35,253 nucleotides of DNA from positions 1 to 35,253 of the forward strand of contig CALKFY010000127.1 of NCBI GenBank assembly GCA_938084925.1, read 5' to 3'. The notes below the pieces were generated by a model. That model saw only the letters and a list, made by a program, of their open reading frames with translations. It ran no database searches and was not told the DNA's origin. The position numbers and the translations under genes are program-made. This document shows, piece after piece, positions 14,750-24,312 of this stretch (the first letter of the stretch is position 1; each line of letters opens with the position of its first letter). This DNA comes from an uncultured Pseudomonadales bacterium (GTDB lineage Bacteria; Pseudomonadota; Gammaproteobacteria; Pseudomonadales; Balneatricaceae).

Positions 14750-15571
14750 TTAGTTGCCTTCTTGTTGAGTGTACTGATTATGATAATTGCTTATTTTTAC
14801 ATAATCTGCAACCGTTAAACGCTCTGGTCGCAAGGTAGCGTCTATACCAATTTCCTCCAATTGTTCAGAAGTTAACACGCCTTTAAGGTTGTTGCGCAGG
14901 GTTTTGCGGCGCTGCGCGAAGGCTGTACGTACCAAATTACTGAAGTTCTTGTGGTTATCTGCCACATGAGGAAGCTCGTTGTATGGCACTAGGCGCACAA
15001 TGGCAGAATCTACTTTAGGGCGTGGATCAAAGGCTTCAGGTGGTACTTCAAATAGATTTTCGACTTGGCAGTAATATTGAGCCATGATACTTAAGCGGCC
15101 ATAGTTGTTCTCACCTGCTTGAGCAGCAAGGCGCTGTACCACTTCTTTTTGTAGCATGAAGTGCATGTCTAGCACCTGTTCGGCATGCTCTAGCAGATGG
15201 AAAATCAACGGCGTAGAGATGTTGTAAGGCAGGTTGCCGACAATACGCAAAGAGTTGGGTTGATCACTGATTTTCGTAAAGTCAAATTTCAAAGCATCGG
15301 CTTCGTGAATGCGTAGGTTATCACCATAGGTGGCAAAGCTGATACGCAGCCGAGGGATCAAGTCACGGTCGAGTTCTACAACATCTAGAGCACCGGCAGC
15401 CGCTAACAAGTGTTCTGTAATAGCACCTAAGCCAGGTCCAATTTCTACCAAGCCCTGATCAGGTTGAGGGCGGATACTGGCCACAATATGGCGAATAATA
15501 CCTTGATCTTGAAGGAAGTTCTGACCAAAGCGTTTACGTGCCTTGTGCTTATTTTGTTGCTGAGATGACAT
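14750..15571 (-). CDS. rsmA: 16S rRNA A1518/A1519 dimethyltransferase
   Basis: RsmA (KsgA) dimethylates two adjacent adenosines in helix 45 of 16S rRNA. Motifs: KRFGQNFLQDQGI, the SAM-binding LVEIGPGLGAITEHLL, VVELDRDL, and the NLPY catalytic motif in IVGNLPYNISTPLIFHLLE, then PRPKVDSAIVRLVP and RRKTLRNNLKG. Length 273 aa equals E. coli. ATG 15571 lies 40 bases after the pdxA stop. Confidence 0.97.
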   Translation of the reverse strand: MSSQQQNKHKARKRFGQNFLQDQGIIRHIVASIRPQPDQGLVEIGPGLGAITEHLLAAAGALDVVELDRDLIPRLRISFATYGDNLRIHEADALKFDFTKISDQPNSLRIVGNLPYNISTPLIFHLLEHAEQVLDMHFMLQKEVVQRLAAQAGENNYGRLSIMAQYYCQVENLFEVPPEAFDPRPKVDSAIVRLVPYNELPHVADNHKNFSNLVRTAFAQRRKTLRNNLKGVLTSEQLEEIGIDATLRPERLTVADYVKISNYHNQYTQQEGN

Positions 15572-15611
15572 AATTTAATACTACTTTAAATGCTACTTAA
15601 TGAGTTATTGG

Positions 15612-16604
15612 CTAGGCTGTCATTAGTTTGGCTTGGTGGATAGCTTCGATCAAGCTGCTGGCGCTAGCCTTGCCCGTGCCGGCTAGGTCCAATGCCGTGC
15701 CGTGATCAACTGAGGTGCGGATAATGGGCAACCCTAGGGTAATGTTCACTGCTGCGCCAAAGCCTGCGTATTTTAGCACAGGCAAGCCTTGGTCGTGATA
15801 CATGGCTAGCACGCAATCAGCGTGTTTTAGGTTTTCTTGGCTAAACAAGGTGTCGGCCGGGAGAGGGCCTATAAGGTTGATGCCTTCTTGGCGCAAGTCG
15901 TCTAGAGTTGGGATGATAGTATCTAGTTCTTCGCGTCCTAAATGGCCATCTTCGCCAGCATGTGGATTGAGTCCACATACGTAAATAACTGGGCTTGGCG
16001 TGGCAAATTTTTGCTGCAATTCCTGGTGCAAAATTCTGGTAACTTGCTGCAAGGTGGTTGGTGTAACGGCCTTGGCCACTTCTGACAAAGGTAGGTGGGT
16101 AGTCACCAGTGCTACGCGCATGGCTTGGCAGGCTAACATCATCACTACTTTGTCTTGTGCGCACCGCTCTTGTAGATATTCTGTGTGGCCACTAAAAGGT
16201 GTGCCCGCGTTATTGATAACAGCCTTATGTACCGGGGCCGTAACCATAGCATGGGCGCTTCCATCTAGGCAGGCATCGCAGGCAAGGTCCAAGGTCCTGA
16301 GAACGTAAGCAGCGTTATCGGTATTGAGGCTGCCTGCAACACTAGGGCTGCATAACGGTGTATGCCATACCTTGAGTTGGTGGTTTTGTAATTGGCTACT
16401 GTTATCTGTTTGCCCTGGAGTATAGGTACAAATTTCAATATCAACGCCAAGCTGTTGTGCGCGCTGTTGCAGCAGCTGTTGGTCTGCAACAACAATGATT
16501 TCACAATCGGATTGTGGGCCCGCAAGTTGTAGGCATAGCTCTGGGCCAATACCGGCAGGTTCGCCGGCAGTGACTAAAATTCGTGGCAATGTCTGGGGTG
16601 ACAA
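15612..16604 (-). CDS. pdxA: 4-hydroxythreonine-4-phosphate dehydrogenase
   Basis: Oxidises 4-phosphohydroxy-L-threonine in pyridoxal phosphate synthesis. Seen: TAGEPAGIGPEL, the metal His in FSGHTEYLQERC, YVCGLNPHAGEDGHLGREE, AMYHDQGLPVLKYAGFG (metal-binding His) and TSVDHGTALDLAGTGKA (third His). Length 330 aa, standard. It starts at TTG 16604, one base past the surA stop, so its translation likely depends on surA. The lptD-surA-pdxA-rsmA-apaGH order matches E. coli. Confidence 0.96.
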   Translation of the reverse strand: MSPQTLPRILVTAGEPAGIGPELCLQLAGPQSDCEIIVVADQQLLQQRAQQLGVDIEICTYTPGQTDNSSQLQNHQLKVWHTPLCSPSVAGSLNTDNAAYVLRTLDLACDACLDGSAHAMVTAPVHKAVINNAGTPFSGHTEYLQERCAQDKVVMMLACQAMRVALVTTHLPLSEVAKAVTPTTLQQVTRILHQELQQKFATPSPVIYVCGLNPHAGEDGHLGREELDTIIPTLDDLRQEGINLIGPLPADTLFSQENLKHADCVLAMYHDQGLPVLKYAGFGAAVNITLGLPIIRTSVDHGTALDLAGTGKASASSLIEAIHQAKLMTA

Positions 16605-16605
16605 G

Positions 16606-17901
16606 TTAGCGAATCTCTATATAGGATTGATTGCGCAATTCGCGTAGCCAGTTTTCTAGTTCGCCAGCAAACTTGCCGTCATGTAGTGCCGCGCGCGCTT
16701 TGCTGCGTAAAATGTTTTGACCCACATCTTTGGTTTGGCGTTCGCTTACTTGCAGTATATGCCAGCCACTAGGGCCTTCGAAAGGTTCGCTAAGTTGGTT
16801 TTCTGCGAGCGCGTCTAGTTGGCGCTGCATAAAGCTAGGTAGTTGATCTGGGTTTAACCAACCCATGTCGCCACCTTTAAGTGCGGTGTTGGCATCGTCA
16901 CTGAAGCTGCGAGCTAACTTGTAGAATTCAGTGCCTTGTTGTAAGCGAGAATGAATATCATCAATTAATTCTTTGGTATCAGCAGCAGAACGGATTTCGT
17001 TACTTAACACTAAAATATGGTTAGCTTTGGTTTGCTCAACCTGCTTGATAGCAAGGCCGCGCAGTTGTATAACTTTGACCAGATGGTAGCCGCTAGTATT
17101 GCGCAGCGGTTGGCTGACCTCATTTGCCTCAAGTTGAGTTACAGTATCGGAAAATAAAGCAGGTAGCTGGCTCACTTTGCGCCAGCCTAGGCTGCCACCT
17201 TCAAAGGCATTGTTAGCATCAGAGTATTTGATAGCTAGGCTAGTAAAGTCTGCGCCACTGTCAATTTCTGCCTGCAAGGATGCTAGCTTTTCATTGGCTG
17301 TGTTTAGTTGTTGCTCTGTTGCTTGGGCTGGGATAGCAATCAAAATATGAGAGAGTAAGTATTCATTGTCGGCTAGCGCTTCTCCTTGCTGTGATTCAAG
17401 AAATAGGTCAATGTCTTTTTCACTAACTTTAATGCGCCGTTTTACGGCAATCTTGCTGACTTCTTCAACGGTCATTGAGCGTTCGACTTCAGCTCGAAAT
17501 CCTGCAACAGTTTGGCCGTTTTTAGCAATGGCTTGGTGTAATTGTGGCAAGGACAAGTTGTTGTTCTTGGCAATGTTGGCCATGGCGTTGTTGAGCATAG
17601 TTTCGGAGACTTTTACCCCCAACTTATCGGCTTCTTGTAGCTGCAAAAGCTCAATAATTATCTGCTCTAGAACCTGATCCTGGAATACATCCAGTTCAGG
17701 GATGGCCATATTTTGGCGCTGTAATTGACTACTAACCACGGACATTTCGGCATCTAGTTCGGATTGCATAATTACGTCGTTGTTTACCACAGCTGCGATA
17801 ACGTCAATATCTGTCGCCGCTTGGATTGTGGACCAGGGTAGTAAGCTGGTCAGCAAAGTAGCCGTAGCTAGTATGCGTTTGCAGTTAGTTAAAACGTTCA
17901 T
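16606..17901 (-). CDS. surA: Periplasmic peptidyl-prolyl isomerase/chaperone SurA
   Basis: Escorts unfolded outer-membrane proteins, including LptD, across the periplasm. A signal peptide is visible (basic NCKRI, hydrophobic ATATLLTSLLP, likely cut after STIQA). The N-terminal chaperone domain is about residues 30-170; two parvulin domains follow, one around YLLSHILIAIP to LVKVIQL and one around ANHILVLSNEI to WHILQVSER. Length 431 aa (E. coli 428). Its start lies 17 bases inside the end of lptD, so the outer-membrane client and its chaperone are translationally coupled. Confidence 0.96.
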   Translation of the reverse strand: MNVLTNCKRILATATLLTSLLPWSTIQAATDIDVIAAVVNNDVIMQSELDAEMSVVSSQLQRQNMAIPELDVFQDQVLEQIIIELLQLQEADKLGVKVSETMLNNAMANIAKNNNLSLPQLHQAIAKNGQTVAGFRAEVERSMTVEEVSKIAVKRRIKVSEKDIDLFLESQQGEALADNEYLLSHILIAIPAQATEQQLNTANEKLASLQAEIDSGADFTSLAIKYSDANNAFEGGSLGWRKVSQLPALFSDTVTQLEANEVSQPLRNTSGYHLVKVIQLRGLAIKQVEQTKANHILVLSNEIRSAADTKELIDDIHSRLQQGTEFYKLARSFSDDANTALKGGDMGWLNPDQLPSFMQRQLDALAENQLSEPFEGPSGWHILQVSERQTKDVGQNILRSKARAALHDGKFAGELENWLRELRNQSYIEIR

Positions 17902-20245
17902 TGTATCCCGTTATGTTTGTCATAAACTCTTGTATTTCGGCATCACCAGAACCAAATAGGCGCGTATCACCGTCACCTAGGCCTTTTAATTCTAGTTCTA
18001 AAAAGACACCGTGCTCGTTGCCTGTTGATTGGTCAACATACCAGTCACGGTTGACTAGGCGAACCTTGTAGCAGCAATTGGCAAATTCTACCCCAGCAAT
18101 CTGGTCTAGCCGGCGATTATTGGTAATGTCATTTTTATGCTGGGCAAACATTGTCCAATTGGGCGCCAGTGGCCAAATTATTGAAGCTTGCGTTTGTTTG
18201 CTGCTAGTGGTTTCCGTATAACCAGCTGATAAAATTTGGTTGCTGGCAGCACGGTAACGCAAGTTGGCAGACATAGCTTCCAGTGTATTGCTACTGTCAT
18301 CCCAATCAATATTTAGGCTGCTACTGAGTTTATTGTTAATTTGGTAATCCATCTGACCATAGAATGGCGAAGAAGTTTCCGTTGCTGTCGCTGTTGCAGA
18401 AGATAACTGTACTTGGCGATCGTCAAGGTAGTAGATTTTCGCCAAAGAAAACTTAGCTGTCTGTTGGCCAGTGGCGGCTAGTACGCGACTAGACACGCCT
18501 AGAGTTACGCGATTGGTGTCGCCGATTCTATCTGGGCCGTTAAAACGGTTGGCTTGGTATAGGGGCTTTGCAACGGCGCTGGTGTCAAAAACGGGTAGGT
18601 CGTCTTGGTTCTTATATGGTGCATAAGCCCAATACAATCGAGGTTCCAAGGTTTGTTGGCCGCCACTGGCTGTGTCTCGATCGAATAGTAAGCCGGAATC
18701 AAGTTCTAGTTGATAACCGCTACGATGTTGGTTGCTGGCAATGCCTAGTGGTGTATCAGTCAGGTGGTAGGTGGTAGTAGGTAGGCTGAATTTAGGTGTG
18801 ACGTAGGCATAGTCAGACTGCCATTGGTGCTGTACTGACGGTGTGAAGTGAATACGTTGACCATTGATTTTTTGCATGCTGCTCAAGCTTGAGTGGCTAT
18901 CGCGCTGGAAGTTGTCGTAAGTCAGGTCGTATAGCCAGCTGCTGTCTTCTTGTAATTGGCCTTGGCCAGATACGCTCATAAACGGTGCTAAATTGTACGT
19001 CGGTGCATTGTTACTTAGCTGTTGATGTTGTTTGAAGCCAAAAGTTAACCTATCTAGTGAGTCGGAATCAGTTGCGTAATTAAAAATAATTTCGCTGCTA
19101 ACTTTGTTGTTATCAGCTTGGTCCGATGAATAACCGTAATTAGAAAATAACCCTATATCACTAGCGCGGGCTAGTTTGATATTAGCGCTTAAACGATCAC
19201 TGATGTTTCCGCTGAACATATAATCTGCGTACCAGCTGCTACTCGTTGATTGCTTGTCGTCAACGCTAATGAGCATGTTGCTGGTATGTAAACCGCTGCT
19301 GTCCAGGTAACGGCCTTGTGTTGTTAAATACAGGCCGCGATGCTCGCGCCAGTGGGGAGTGATTAGCGCATCATAATTGGGTGCTAGGTTTAGGTAGTAT
19401 GGGGTGGCTAGGTATAATCCGTCGCTGCTACTAGTGGAAATGTGCGGATATAGCAATCCCGAACGCCTTTTGTCGTCAATAGGGAAGCTGATCCATGGTA
19501 GATAAAAAATCGGCACGGGGCCCAAATTCAATACTGCATTACGAGCTTCGCCAACACCGCGATTGGGCATTATGTCGATGCGTGAGCTAGCGATATGCCA
19601 ACTGTTGTCGCCAGGTGGGCAAAAGCTAAATGTGCCCTTGTCTAATACTATGCTGTCGTCGCTGTTAATGGTAACGTTCGAAGCCTGTGCGCGAAGCTCG
19701 CTGTCAAACTGAACTAGCTCTGCATTTTGTAAGCTAGATTGACTAAGGTCAGTGTTAAAGACACCGTTGGCGGCAGTGATGAGTATACCAGGACGACGGT
19801 ATTCTACATCTTCATCGACGTTAATTATACCTGTATTACTGTCCAGACTGATTCGTTCGCTGCGCAGGCGTTGTGTGCCTTGTTGCATAATAACGTTGCC
19901 AGACATGGTGGTAACGCCATTTTCAAATGAACTGGTGTCAGAATCTGTGTGAATCGGCTGAGATGCCGGTGGCAAATCCGAAACCAATACATCAAATACC
20001 AAAGGCTGATAACTACCGGAACAGTAGTTAATATCTGTTTTAGTGTTCCATTGCCAGTCTAAATCCCCTGCACTTACAGCACTTGTGGTCATCGCTGAAG
20101 TGAGAACAATGCAGGTCGCCAACACTTTAGGCGAAATTGTTTTTAGCTGGAATAATGGGGTAGCGAAGGAGCGATGTTGATTAACCAAGAGAAAATCCAA
20201 AATCAAGAAGCGGTTGAACTTGAAAAACGCTGAAACTGGCGCCAA
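17885..20245 (-). CDS. lptD: LPS-assembly outer-membrane protein LptD
   Basis: LptD with LptE forms the pore that inserts LPS in the outer leaflet. Visible: a signal sequence ending near AVSAGD, an N-terminal OstA/beta-jellyroll region (VTTMSGNVIMQQGTQRLRSE, VDEDVEYRRPG), FYLPWISFPIDDKRRSGLLYP, and a long C-terminal beta-barrel. Four cysteines that form the disulfides are kept: NYCSG, FSFCPPG and the pair FANCCYK. Length 786 aa (E. coli 784). The reported start is a TTG at 20245 with no clear ribosome-binding site, which leaves a long region before the signal peptide, so the true start may be a later TTG. No ATG precedes the signal peptide in frame. Confidence 0.95.
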   Translation of the reverse strand: MAPVSAFFKFNRFLILDFLLVNQHRSFATPLFQLKTISPKVLATCIVLTSAMTTSAVSAGDLDWQWNTKTDINYCSGSYQPLVFDVLVSDLPPASQPIHTDSDTSSFENGVTTMSGNVIMQQGTQRLRSERISLDSNTGIINVDEDVEYRRPGILITAANGVFNTDLSQSSLQNAELVQFDSELRAQASNVTINSDDSIVLDKGTFSFCPPGDNSWHIASSRIDIMPNRGVGEARNAVLNLGPVPIFYLPWISFPIDDKRRSGLLYPHISTSSSDGLYLATPYYLNLAPNYDALITPHWREHRGLYLTTQGRYLDSSGLHTSNMLISVDDKQSTSSSWYADYMFSGNISDRLSANIKLARASDIGLFSNYGYSSDQADNNKVSSEIIFNYATDSDSLDRLTFGFKQHQQLSNNAPTYNLAPFMSVSGQGQLQEDSSWLYDLTYDNFQRDSHSSLSSMQKINGQRIHFTPSVQHQWQSDYAYVTPKFSLPTTTYHLTDTPLGIASNQHRSGYQLELDSGLLFDRDTASGGQQTLEPRLYWAYAPYKNQDDLPVFDTSAVAKPLYQANRFNGPDRIGDTNRVTLGVSSRVLAATGQQTAKFSLAKIYYLDDRQVQLSSATATATETSSPFYGQMDYQINNKLSSSLNIDWDDSSNTLEAMSANLRYRAASNQILSAGYTETTSSKQTQASIIWPLAPNWTMFAQHKNDITNNRRLDQIAGVEFANCCYKVRLVNRDWYVDQSTGNEHGVFLELELKGLGDGDTRLFGSGDAEIQEFMTNITGYNERFN

Positions 20246-20306
20246 TAAATGGTAAGTTTAAACCACAAACCAAGCTTGTGGAACTGTAAATAAATAGGAT
20301 TCTAGT

Positions 20307-21137
20307 TTGAACGGATATTTAGTAGGGAAAAACCTAGCCAATCACCGCACAGGCATGGTTATTGGTGCTCTTTTGGGTATGGCTTCAGGTGGATTTGTTG
20401 GATTGTTGTTTGGTTCCATTATTGGGTACCAGTTAGATAAGTTGATTCGCCGCTTTTCTGGTGTCGAACAATGGACCCAAGAGAAGGCGCAAAATGCCTT
20501 CTTTGACGCTACTTTTGCTGTAATGGGTAAGGTAGCCAAAGCTGATGGTCGAGTGACGCAAGCCGAAATTCAGTATGCCGAAGCTGTGATGGCGCGTATG
20601 CAATTGACTGGCGACCGACGTAAGCGGGCTATTGACCTGTTTACTAAAGGCAAAACCTCTGGTTACGAATTAACCGATGTATTAGAGCCATTGCGTCGTG
20701 CTCTAGGCCGCAGTAATGCCCATGCACGCATGATGTTTGTTGAAATTCAATTGGCCGCAGCCCTTGTTGATGGTGAATTTAGTCCGTCAGAAGGTATGGT
20801 GCTGGCGGAAATGTGCAAATTGTTGGGAGTGTCTCAACGGGAATTTGAAACCGTTGCCGCGCGTATGGCGGCAGAGCACTCCTTCCACCAGCAGCATCAA
20901 GGTGGTGCTCAAGCTAAACCTCAAGCCGATGAAATTGAACAAGCTTATGGTGTGCTAGGCGTAGACAAAGATTGCGATAACAAGGCGCTGAAGCAGGCAT
21001 ACCGTCGCCTTATGAGTCAGCATCATCCAGATAAGCTAGTAGCAGAAGGTTTGCCTGACGAGATGATGTTGTTGGCTAAGGAAAAAACCCAAGAAATTCA
21101 AGCAGCTTATGACGTTGTAAAGCGTTCACGTAAGTAA
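20307..21137 (+). CDS. djlA: DjlA-type membrane-anchored J-domain co-chaperone
   Basis: A 276-aa protein with one N-terminal glycine-rich membrane segment (about residues 16-42, MVIGALLGMASGGFVGLLFG), a central TerB-like helical domain (about 55-195, with AKADGRV and LVDGEFSPSE as its acidic repeats), and a C-terminal J domain (209-276) with the HPD motif in SQHHPDKL that stimulates DnaK. It starts at TTG 20307 with AGGAT just upstream. Divergent from lptD across 61 bases, the conserved gammaproteobacterial order, and 35 bases before rpe. Confidence 0.95.
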   Translation: MNGYLVGKNLANHRTGMVIGALLGMASGGFVGLLFGSIIGYQLDKLIRRFSGVEQWTQEKAQNAFFDATFAVMGKVAKADGRVTQAEIQYAEAVMARMQLTGDRRKRAIDLFTKGKTSGYELTDVLEPLRRALGRSNAHARMMFVEIQLAAALVDGEFSPSEGMVLAEMCKLLGVSQREFETVAARMAAEHSFHQQHQGGAQAKPQADEIEQAYGVLGVDKDCDNKALKQAYRRLMSQHHPDKLVAEGLPDEMMLLAKEKTQEIQAAYDVVKRSRK

Positions 21138-21172
21138 AAAATTTTATAGTTTAGGTATCACAGGATTTAACA

Positions 21173-21841
21173 ATGGCTGATTTTTTAATTGCCCCTTCTA
21201 TTTTGGCAGCTGATTTTGCGCGTTTAGGCGAAGAAGTTGAAAATGTAATTGCTTCAGGTGCCGATGTTGTGCACTTTGATGTCATGGATAATCATTATGT
21301 GCCAAATCTGACTATTGGACCAATGGTGTGCAAGGCGCTACGTGATTACGGCGTTACGGCACCGATTGATGTGCATCTAATGGTGAAGCCAGTTGATCAT
21401 ATGATTGCTGAGTTTTTAAAGGCGGGTGCTAGTTATATTACCTTTCACCCTGAGGCAAGTGAGCACATTGATCGCTCTTTGCAGATGATTCGTGAAGGCG
21501 GTGCAAAAGCAGGTTTGGTATTTAATCCAGCAACGCCACTGCATTACTTGGATCATGTTATGGATAAATTAGACATGATTTTGTTGATGTCTGTGAACCC
21601 AGGCTTTGGTGGTCAGAAATTTATCCCTAGTACCTTGGATAAGCTACGTTTAGTGCGTGAAAAAATTGACGCCTCTGGTTTGGATATTCGCTTGGAAGTA
21701 GATGGTGGTGTAGGCGTTGGCAATATTGCTGAAATTGCTCGTGCGGGTGCCGATACCTTTGTGGCAGGTTCAGCCATCTTTAATACGCCAGACTATGCCG
21801 CAACCATTGCTCAGATGCGTGATGAGCTAGCTAATGCCTGA
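21173..21841 (+). CDS. rpe: Ribulose-phosphate 3-epimerase
   Basis: Interconverts ribulose-5-phosphate and xylulose-5-phosphate in the pentose phosphate pathway. Motifs: [35 protein letters not shown] (metal His and Asp), [30 protein letters not shown] and [12 protein letters not shown]. Length 222 aa, standard for the TIM-barrel family. The end overlaps gph by eight bases, so the two are coupled as in many gammaproteobacteria. Confidence 0.97.
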   Translation: MADFLIAPSILAADFARLGEEVENVIASGADVVHFDVMDNHYVPNLTIGPMVCKALRDYGVTAPIDVHLMVKPVDHMIAEFLKAGASYITFHPEASEHIDRSLQMIREGGAKAGLVFNPATPLHYLDHVMDKLDMILLMSVNPGFGGQKFIPSTLDKLRLVREKIDASGLDIRLEVDGGVGVGNIAEIARAGADTFVAGSAIFNTPDYAATIAQMRDELANA

Positions 21842-22523
21842 TGTGCAATCAGTCTTAGTAGCGCCTCTGAACTTCACCCCTAAAGCGGTGTTTTTTGATC
21901 TAGATGGCACCTTAATAGATAGTTTGCCCGATATTGATGCGGCTATAAACAAGGCCGCTTTATCTATGGGATTAGCTGCGCCAAGTCATGCTAAGGTGCA
22001 AGCATGGATTGGCAATGGCGCTGGTGCATTAGTTGAAAGGGTTCTGGCTGACAGTATTCATATACCAGCCCAAAGAGATCCTCGCTATGAGGCTTTGCTA
22101 GAAGGTTATATGCAAGCTTATGGTGAGCTAGAGCATGCTTATAGCCATATTTATGCAGGTGTTGAGTCCTTGCTATCCTACTGGCAGCAACAGGGTGTTA
22201 AGTTAGCAGTAATTACCAATAAGGCCACACGCTTTACTCCTTCAATACTCGAACACTTTGGTATTTTGCATTACTTTGATGAAGTCTATTGTGGCGATAC
22301 CTTTGCCGAGAAAAAACCACACCCTATGCCTTTACTAAAAGCCTGCGAAGCTTTTTCTATTGAGCCAAGCCAGGCTTTAATGGTGGGGGACTCTCGCAAT
22401 GATGTGGGAGCTGCGCAGAATGCCGGTGTTGCGTGCTTGGCTGTACGTGGCGGCTACAATCATGGTGAAGACATTGCCTTGGCCAAGCCAACTTGGATTG
22501 TTGATAACTTGGAACTAGTTTAG
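21834..22523 (+). CDS. gph: Phosphoglycolate phosphatase (HAD family)
   Basis: Dephosphorylates 2-phosphoglycolate, which comes from DNA 3'-end repair. HAD motifs: [16 protein letters not shown] (Asp22 nucleophile, Asp24), VITNKATR (motif II Thr), the Lys in EKKPHPMPL, and [16 protein letters not shown] (motif IV acids). Length 229 aa; the N-terminus carries about 15 residues before the motif. Follows rpe with an eight-base overlap. The next 80 bases hold the trp operator. Confidence 0.95.
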   Translation: MPDVQSVLVAPLNFTPKAVFFDLDGTLIDSLPDIDAAINKAALSMGLAAPSHAKVQAWIGNGAGALVERVLADSIHIPAQRDPRYEALLEGYMQAYGELEHAYSHIYAGVESLLSYWQQQGVKLAVITNKATRFTPSILEHFGILHYFDEVYCGDTFAEKKPHPMPLLKACEAFSIEPSQALMVGDSRNDVGAAQNAGVACLAVRGGYNHGEDIALAKPTWIVDNLELV

Positions 22524-22602
22524 GCGCCAAGCACTACCTGCTATTCATTTCTGATATTAATCAATTTGCTACTGTATAAATTAGTGACAGGGTTTTTGTA
22601 TT

Positions 22603-22620
22603 GTGCTAGTGTACTAGTAC
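22603..22620. promoter_or_regulatory. TrpR operator
   Basis: GTGCTAGTGTACTAGTAC carries two CTAG half-sites four bases apart, the spacing of E. coli trp operators (GAACTAGTTAACTAGTAC). It ends 25 bases before trpR. A possible promoter with GTGACA at 22584-22589 and the -10 region overlapping the operator would make repression direct; that promoter is weak by sequence. The site implies that TrpR with tryptophan represses its own gene together with trpE and trpG. Confidence 0.85.
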
Positions 22621-22645
22621 ATTGATACATGGCTAATTTACTGCA

Positions 22646-22921
22646 ATGACTAAACATTTAGATATCACCTCTGTCGCCAACTATATGTTGGCACAAAAAC
22701 AGCTACCCGATATGGTAGAGGCATTAGAAGCCTTGCTGACACCTTATGAGCAAGAAGAAGTTGTCCATCGTCTACAAATATTTGCTTTACTGGCACAAGG
22801 CTTGTCTCAGCGTGAAGTCGCTAAGCAGGCAGGTGTTGGTATTGCTACGGTTACGCGCGGTTCTAAAGCTATGCAAGCCGGTAAATTTCACCCTGAAAAA
22901 CTCAGTCGCGGAAACAAATAA
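22646..22921 (+). CDS. trpR: Trp operon repressor TrpR
   Basis: A 91-aa repressor (E. coli 108) that binds DNA when loaded with tryptophan. The helix-turn-helix GLSQREVAKQAGVGIATVTR then GSKAMQ corresponds closely to E. coli [21 protein letters not shown], so operator specificity should be the same. LEALLTPYEQEEVVHRLQI is the dimer-core segment. The C-terminus is shorter than in E. coli. Its stop overlaps the trpE ATG by one base (TAATG), making it the first gene of trpR-trpE-trpG. In enterics trpR is a separate single gene, so this operon form is notable. Confidence 0.92.
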   Translation: MTKHLDITSVANYMLAQKQLPDMVEALEALLTPYEQEEVVHRLQIFALLAQGLSQREVAKQAGVGIATVTRGSKAMQAGKFHPEKLSRGNK

Positions 22922-24312
22922 TGAACACAAGTAAACCGACACCTATTCAGGTGCCTCGTAAACCACAATATATTACTGTGACATCAGAATGTGACTTTTT
23001 TGAAGTATTCAAAAAGGTTGCTGCTGAGTACGACAACTGTTTTATGTTGGAGTCGCTAGGAGAAGATAGCCATATATCTCGCCATTCGTTAATTGGTTTT
23101 GACCCTCAGCAGGTGATTTCCGCGAGTGGTAACACGCTGACTATTGAAGATCGCGCCGGTAGCAGCGCAAGTTACGAAAGTGACAACCCTTATCATATGC
23201 TACGTGAACTAGTGCCGCAAAACGTTTTAAGTCGCAAATATGCCGGTGGCTTGATTGGCTATATTGGTTACGATGCCATGAATTATTTTGAGCCAAGCCT
23301 AGAGTTACAAACCAGTGATTGGTTTGATGGCTTTCGTTTTGGGGTTTATCTAGATGGTCTGATTTATGACAAGATGACCGGAGAGGTGATCTATTTTTAT
23401 TATGAAGACAATCGTATAGATCTAGTTAAAGAGATGTTGGCGCAGCCAGCGCCTAGCAAGACAGATTTGCATATTCAACCAGTTGGCGAAGATATGACCC
23501 AGGCTCAACATGCTGAGGCTGTGGATACGGTTAAGCAAGCTATTGTGGAAGGTAAGGTATTCCAATGCGAAGTGGGCTTTAAATACCGCTTCAATATGCA
23601 AGGCGATGCCATTAACTTGTATGAACAAATGCGCGAAATCAACCCATCTCCGCAGATGTACTATGTGCGCTTTGGTGATCAGCAAATTATTGGTGCTAGC
23701 CCGGAACTCTTGTTCCGTTTGCGTCAGGGCGAAATGGAGACCTATCCATTAGCTGGTACCACTAGGCGTGGCGCCACTGCAGAAGAAGATACTATTCTAG
23801 CTCGTAATCTACTTAACGATCCTAAGGAAATTGCGGAGCATAATATGATTGTGGATTTGCACCGCAATGATATTGGCCGCGTGGCGCGTTTTGGTAGCGT
23901 AAAGGTACGTAGTCTTATGGATATCAAGCGTTTCAGTCATGTACAGCATATCTCTAGTGAGATTGTGGGTATTTTGGCACCACAGCACGACATGTTTAGT
24001 GCGTTAGCCAGTAACTTTCCGGCAGGTACTCTTACAGGTGCGCCAAAAATTGAAGCGATGAAAATTATTGATGATCTAGAAGTGGACGGACGTGGTCCCT
24101 ACGGTGGTGCCGTTGGCCAGTTTGGCTTTAACGGTGATTGTACCTTTGCTATCCCTATTCGGACTATTTTTGCCAAGGGTGGAGAAGCTTATGTACAGAC
24201 TTGTGGCGGTAATGTTTACGATTCAAATGCGGCTGATGAGTACCTAGAAATTCAGCGTAAATTTGCAGGTACGCAAAAGGTACTGAATCAGTTTATGGAG
24301 TCACAAGCATGA
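22921..24312 (+). CDS. trpE: Anthranilate synthase component I
   Basis: Chorismate-utilising large subunit, 463 aa, shorter than the 500-520 aa typical of enteric TrpE. Motifs of the family: HSLIGFDP, YAGGLIGYIGYDAMNYFEP, YPLAGTTRRGATAEEDT, DPKEIAEHNMIVDLHRNDIG, FSHVQHISSEIVG and FPAGTLTGAPKIEAMKIIDD, RGPYGGAVGQFGFNGD. It reads VFQCEVGFKYRF where most TrpE proteins read VFQxVLSxRF. Pab-type synthase (PabB) is an alternative, but the placement between trpR and trpG under a TrpR operator supports TrpE. Overlaps trpG by four bases (ATGA). Confidence 0.9.
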   Translation: MNTSKPTPIQVPRKPQYITVTSECDFFEVFKKVAAEYDNCFMLESLGEDSHISRHSLIGFDPQQVISASGNTLTIEDRAGSSASYESDNPYHMLRELVPQNVLSRKYAGGLIGYIGYDAMNYFEPSLELQTSDWFDGFRFGVYLDGLIYDKMTGEVIYFYYEDNRIDLVKEMLAQPAPSKTDLHIQPVGEDMTQAQHAEAVDTVKQAIVEGKVFQCEVGFKYRFNMQGDAINLYEQMREINPSPQMYYVRFGDQQIIGASPELLFRLRQGEMETYPLAGTTRRGATAEEDTILARNLLNDPKEIAEHNMIVDLHRNDIGRVARFGSVKVRSLMDIKRFSHVQHISSEIVGILAPQHDMFSALASNFPAGTLTGAPKIEAMKIIDDLEVDGRGPYGGAVGQFGFNGDCTFAIPIRTIFAKGGEAYVQTCGGNVYDSNAADEYLEIQRKFAGTQKVLNQFMESQA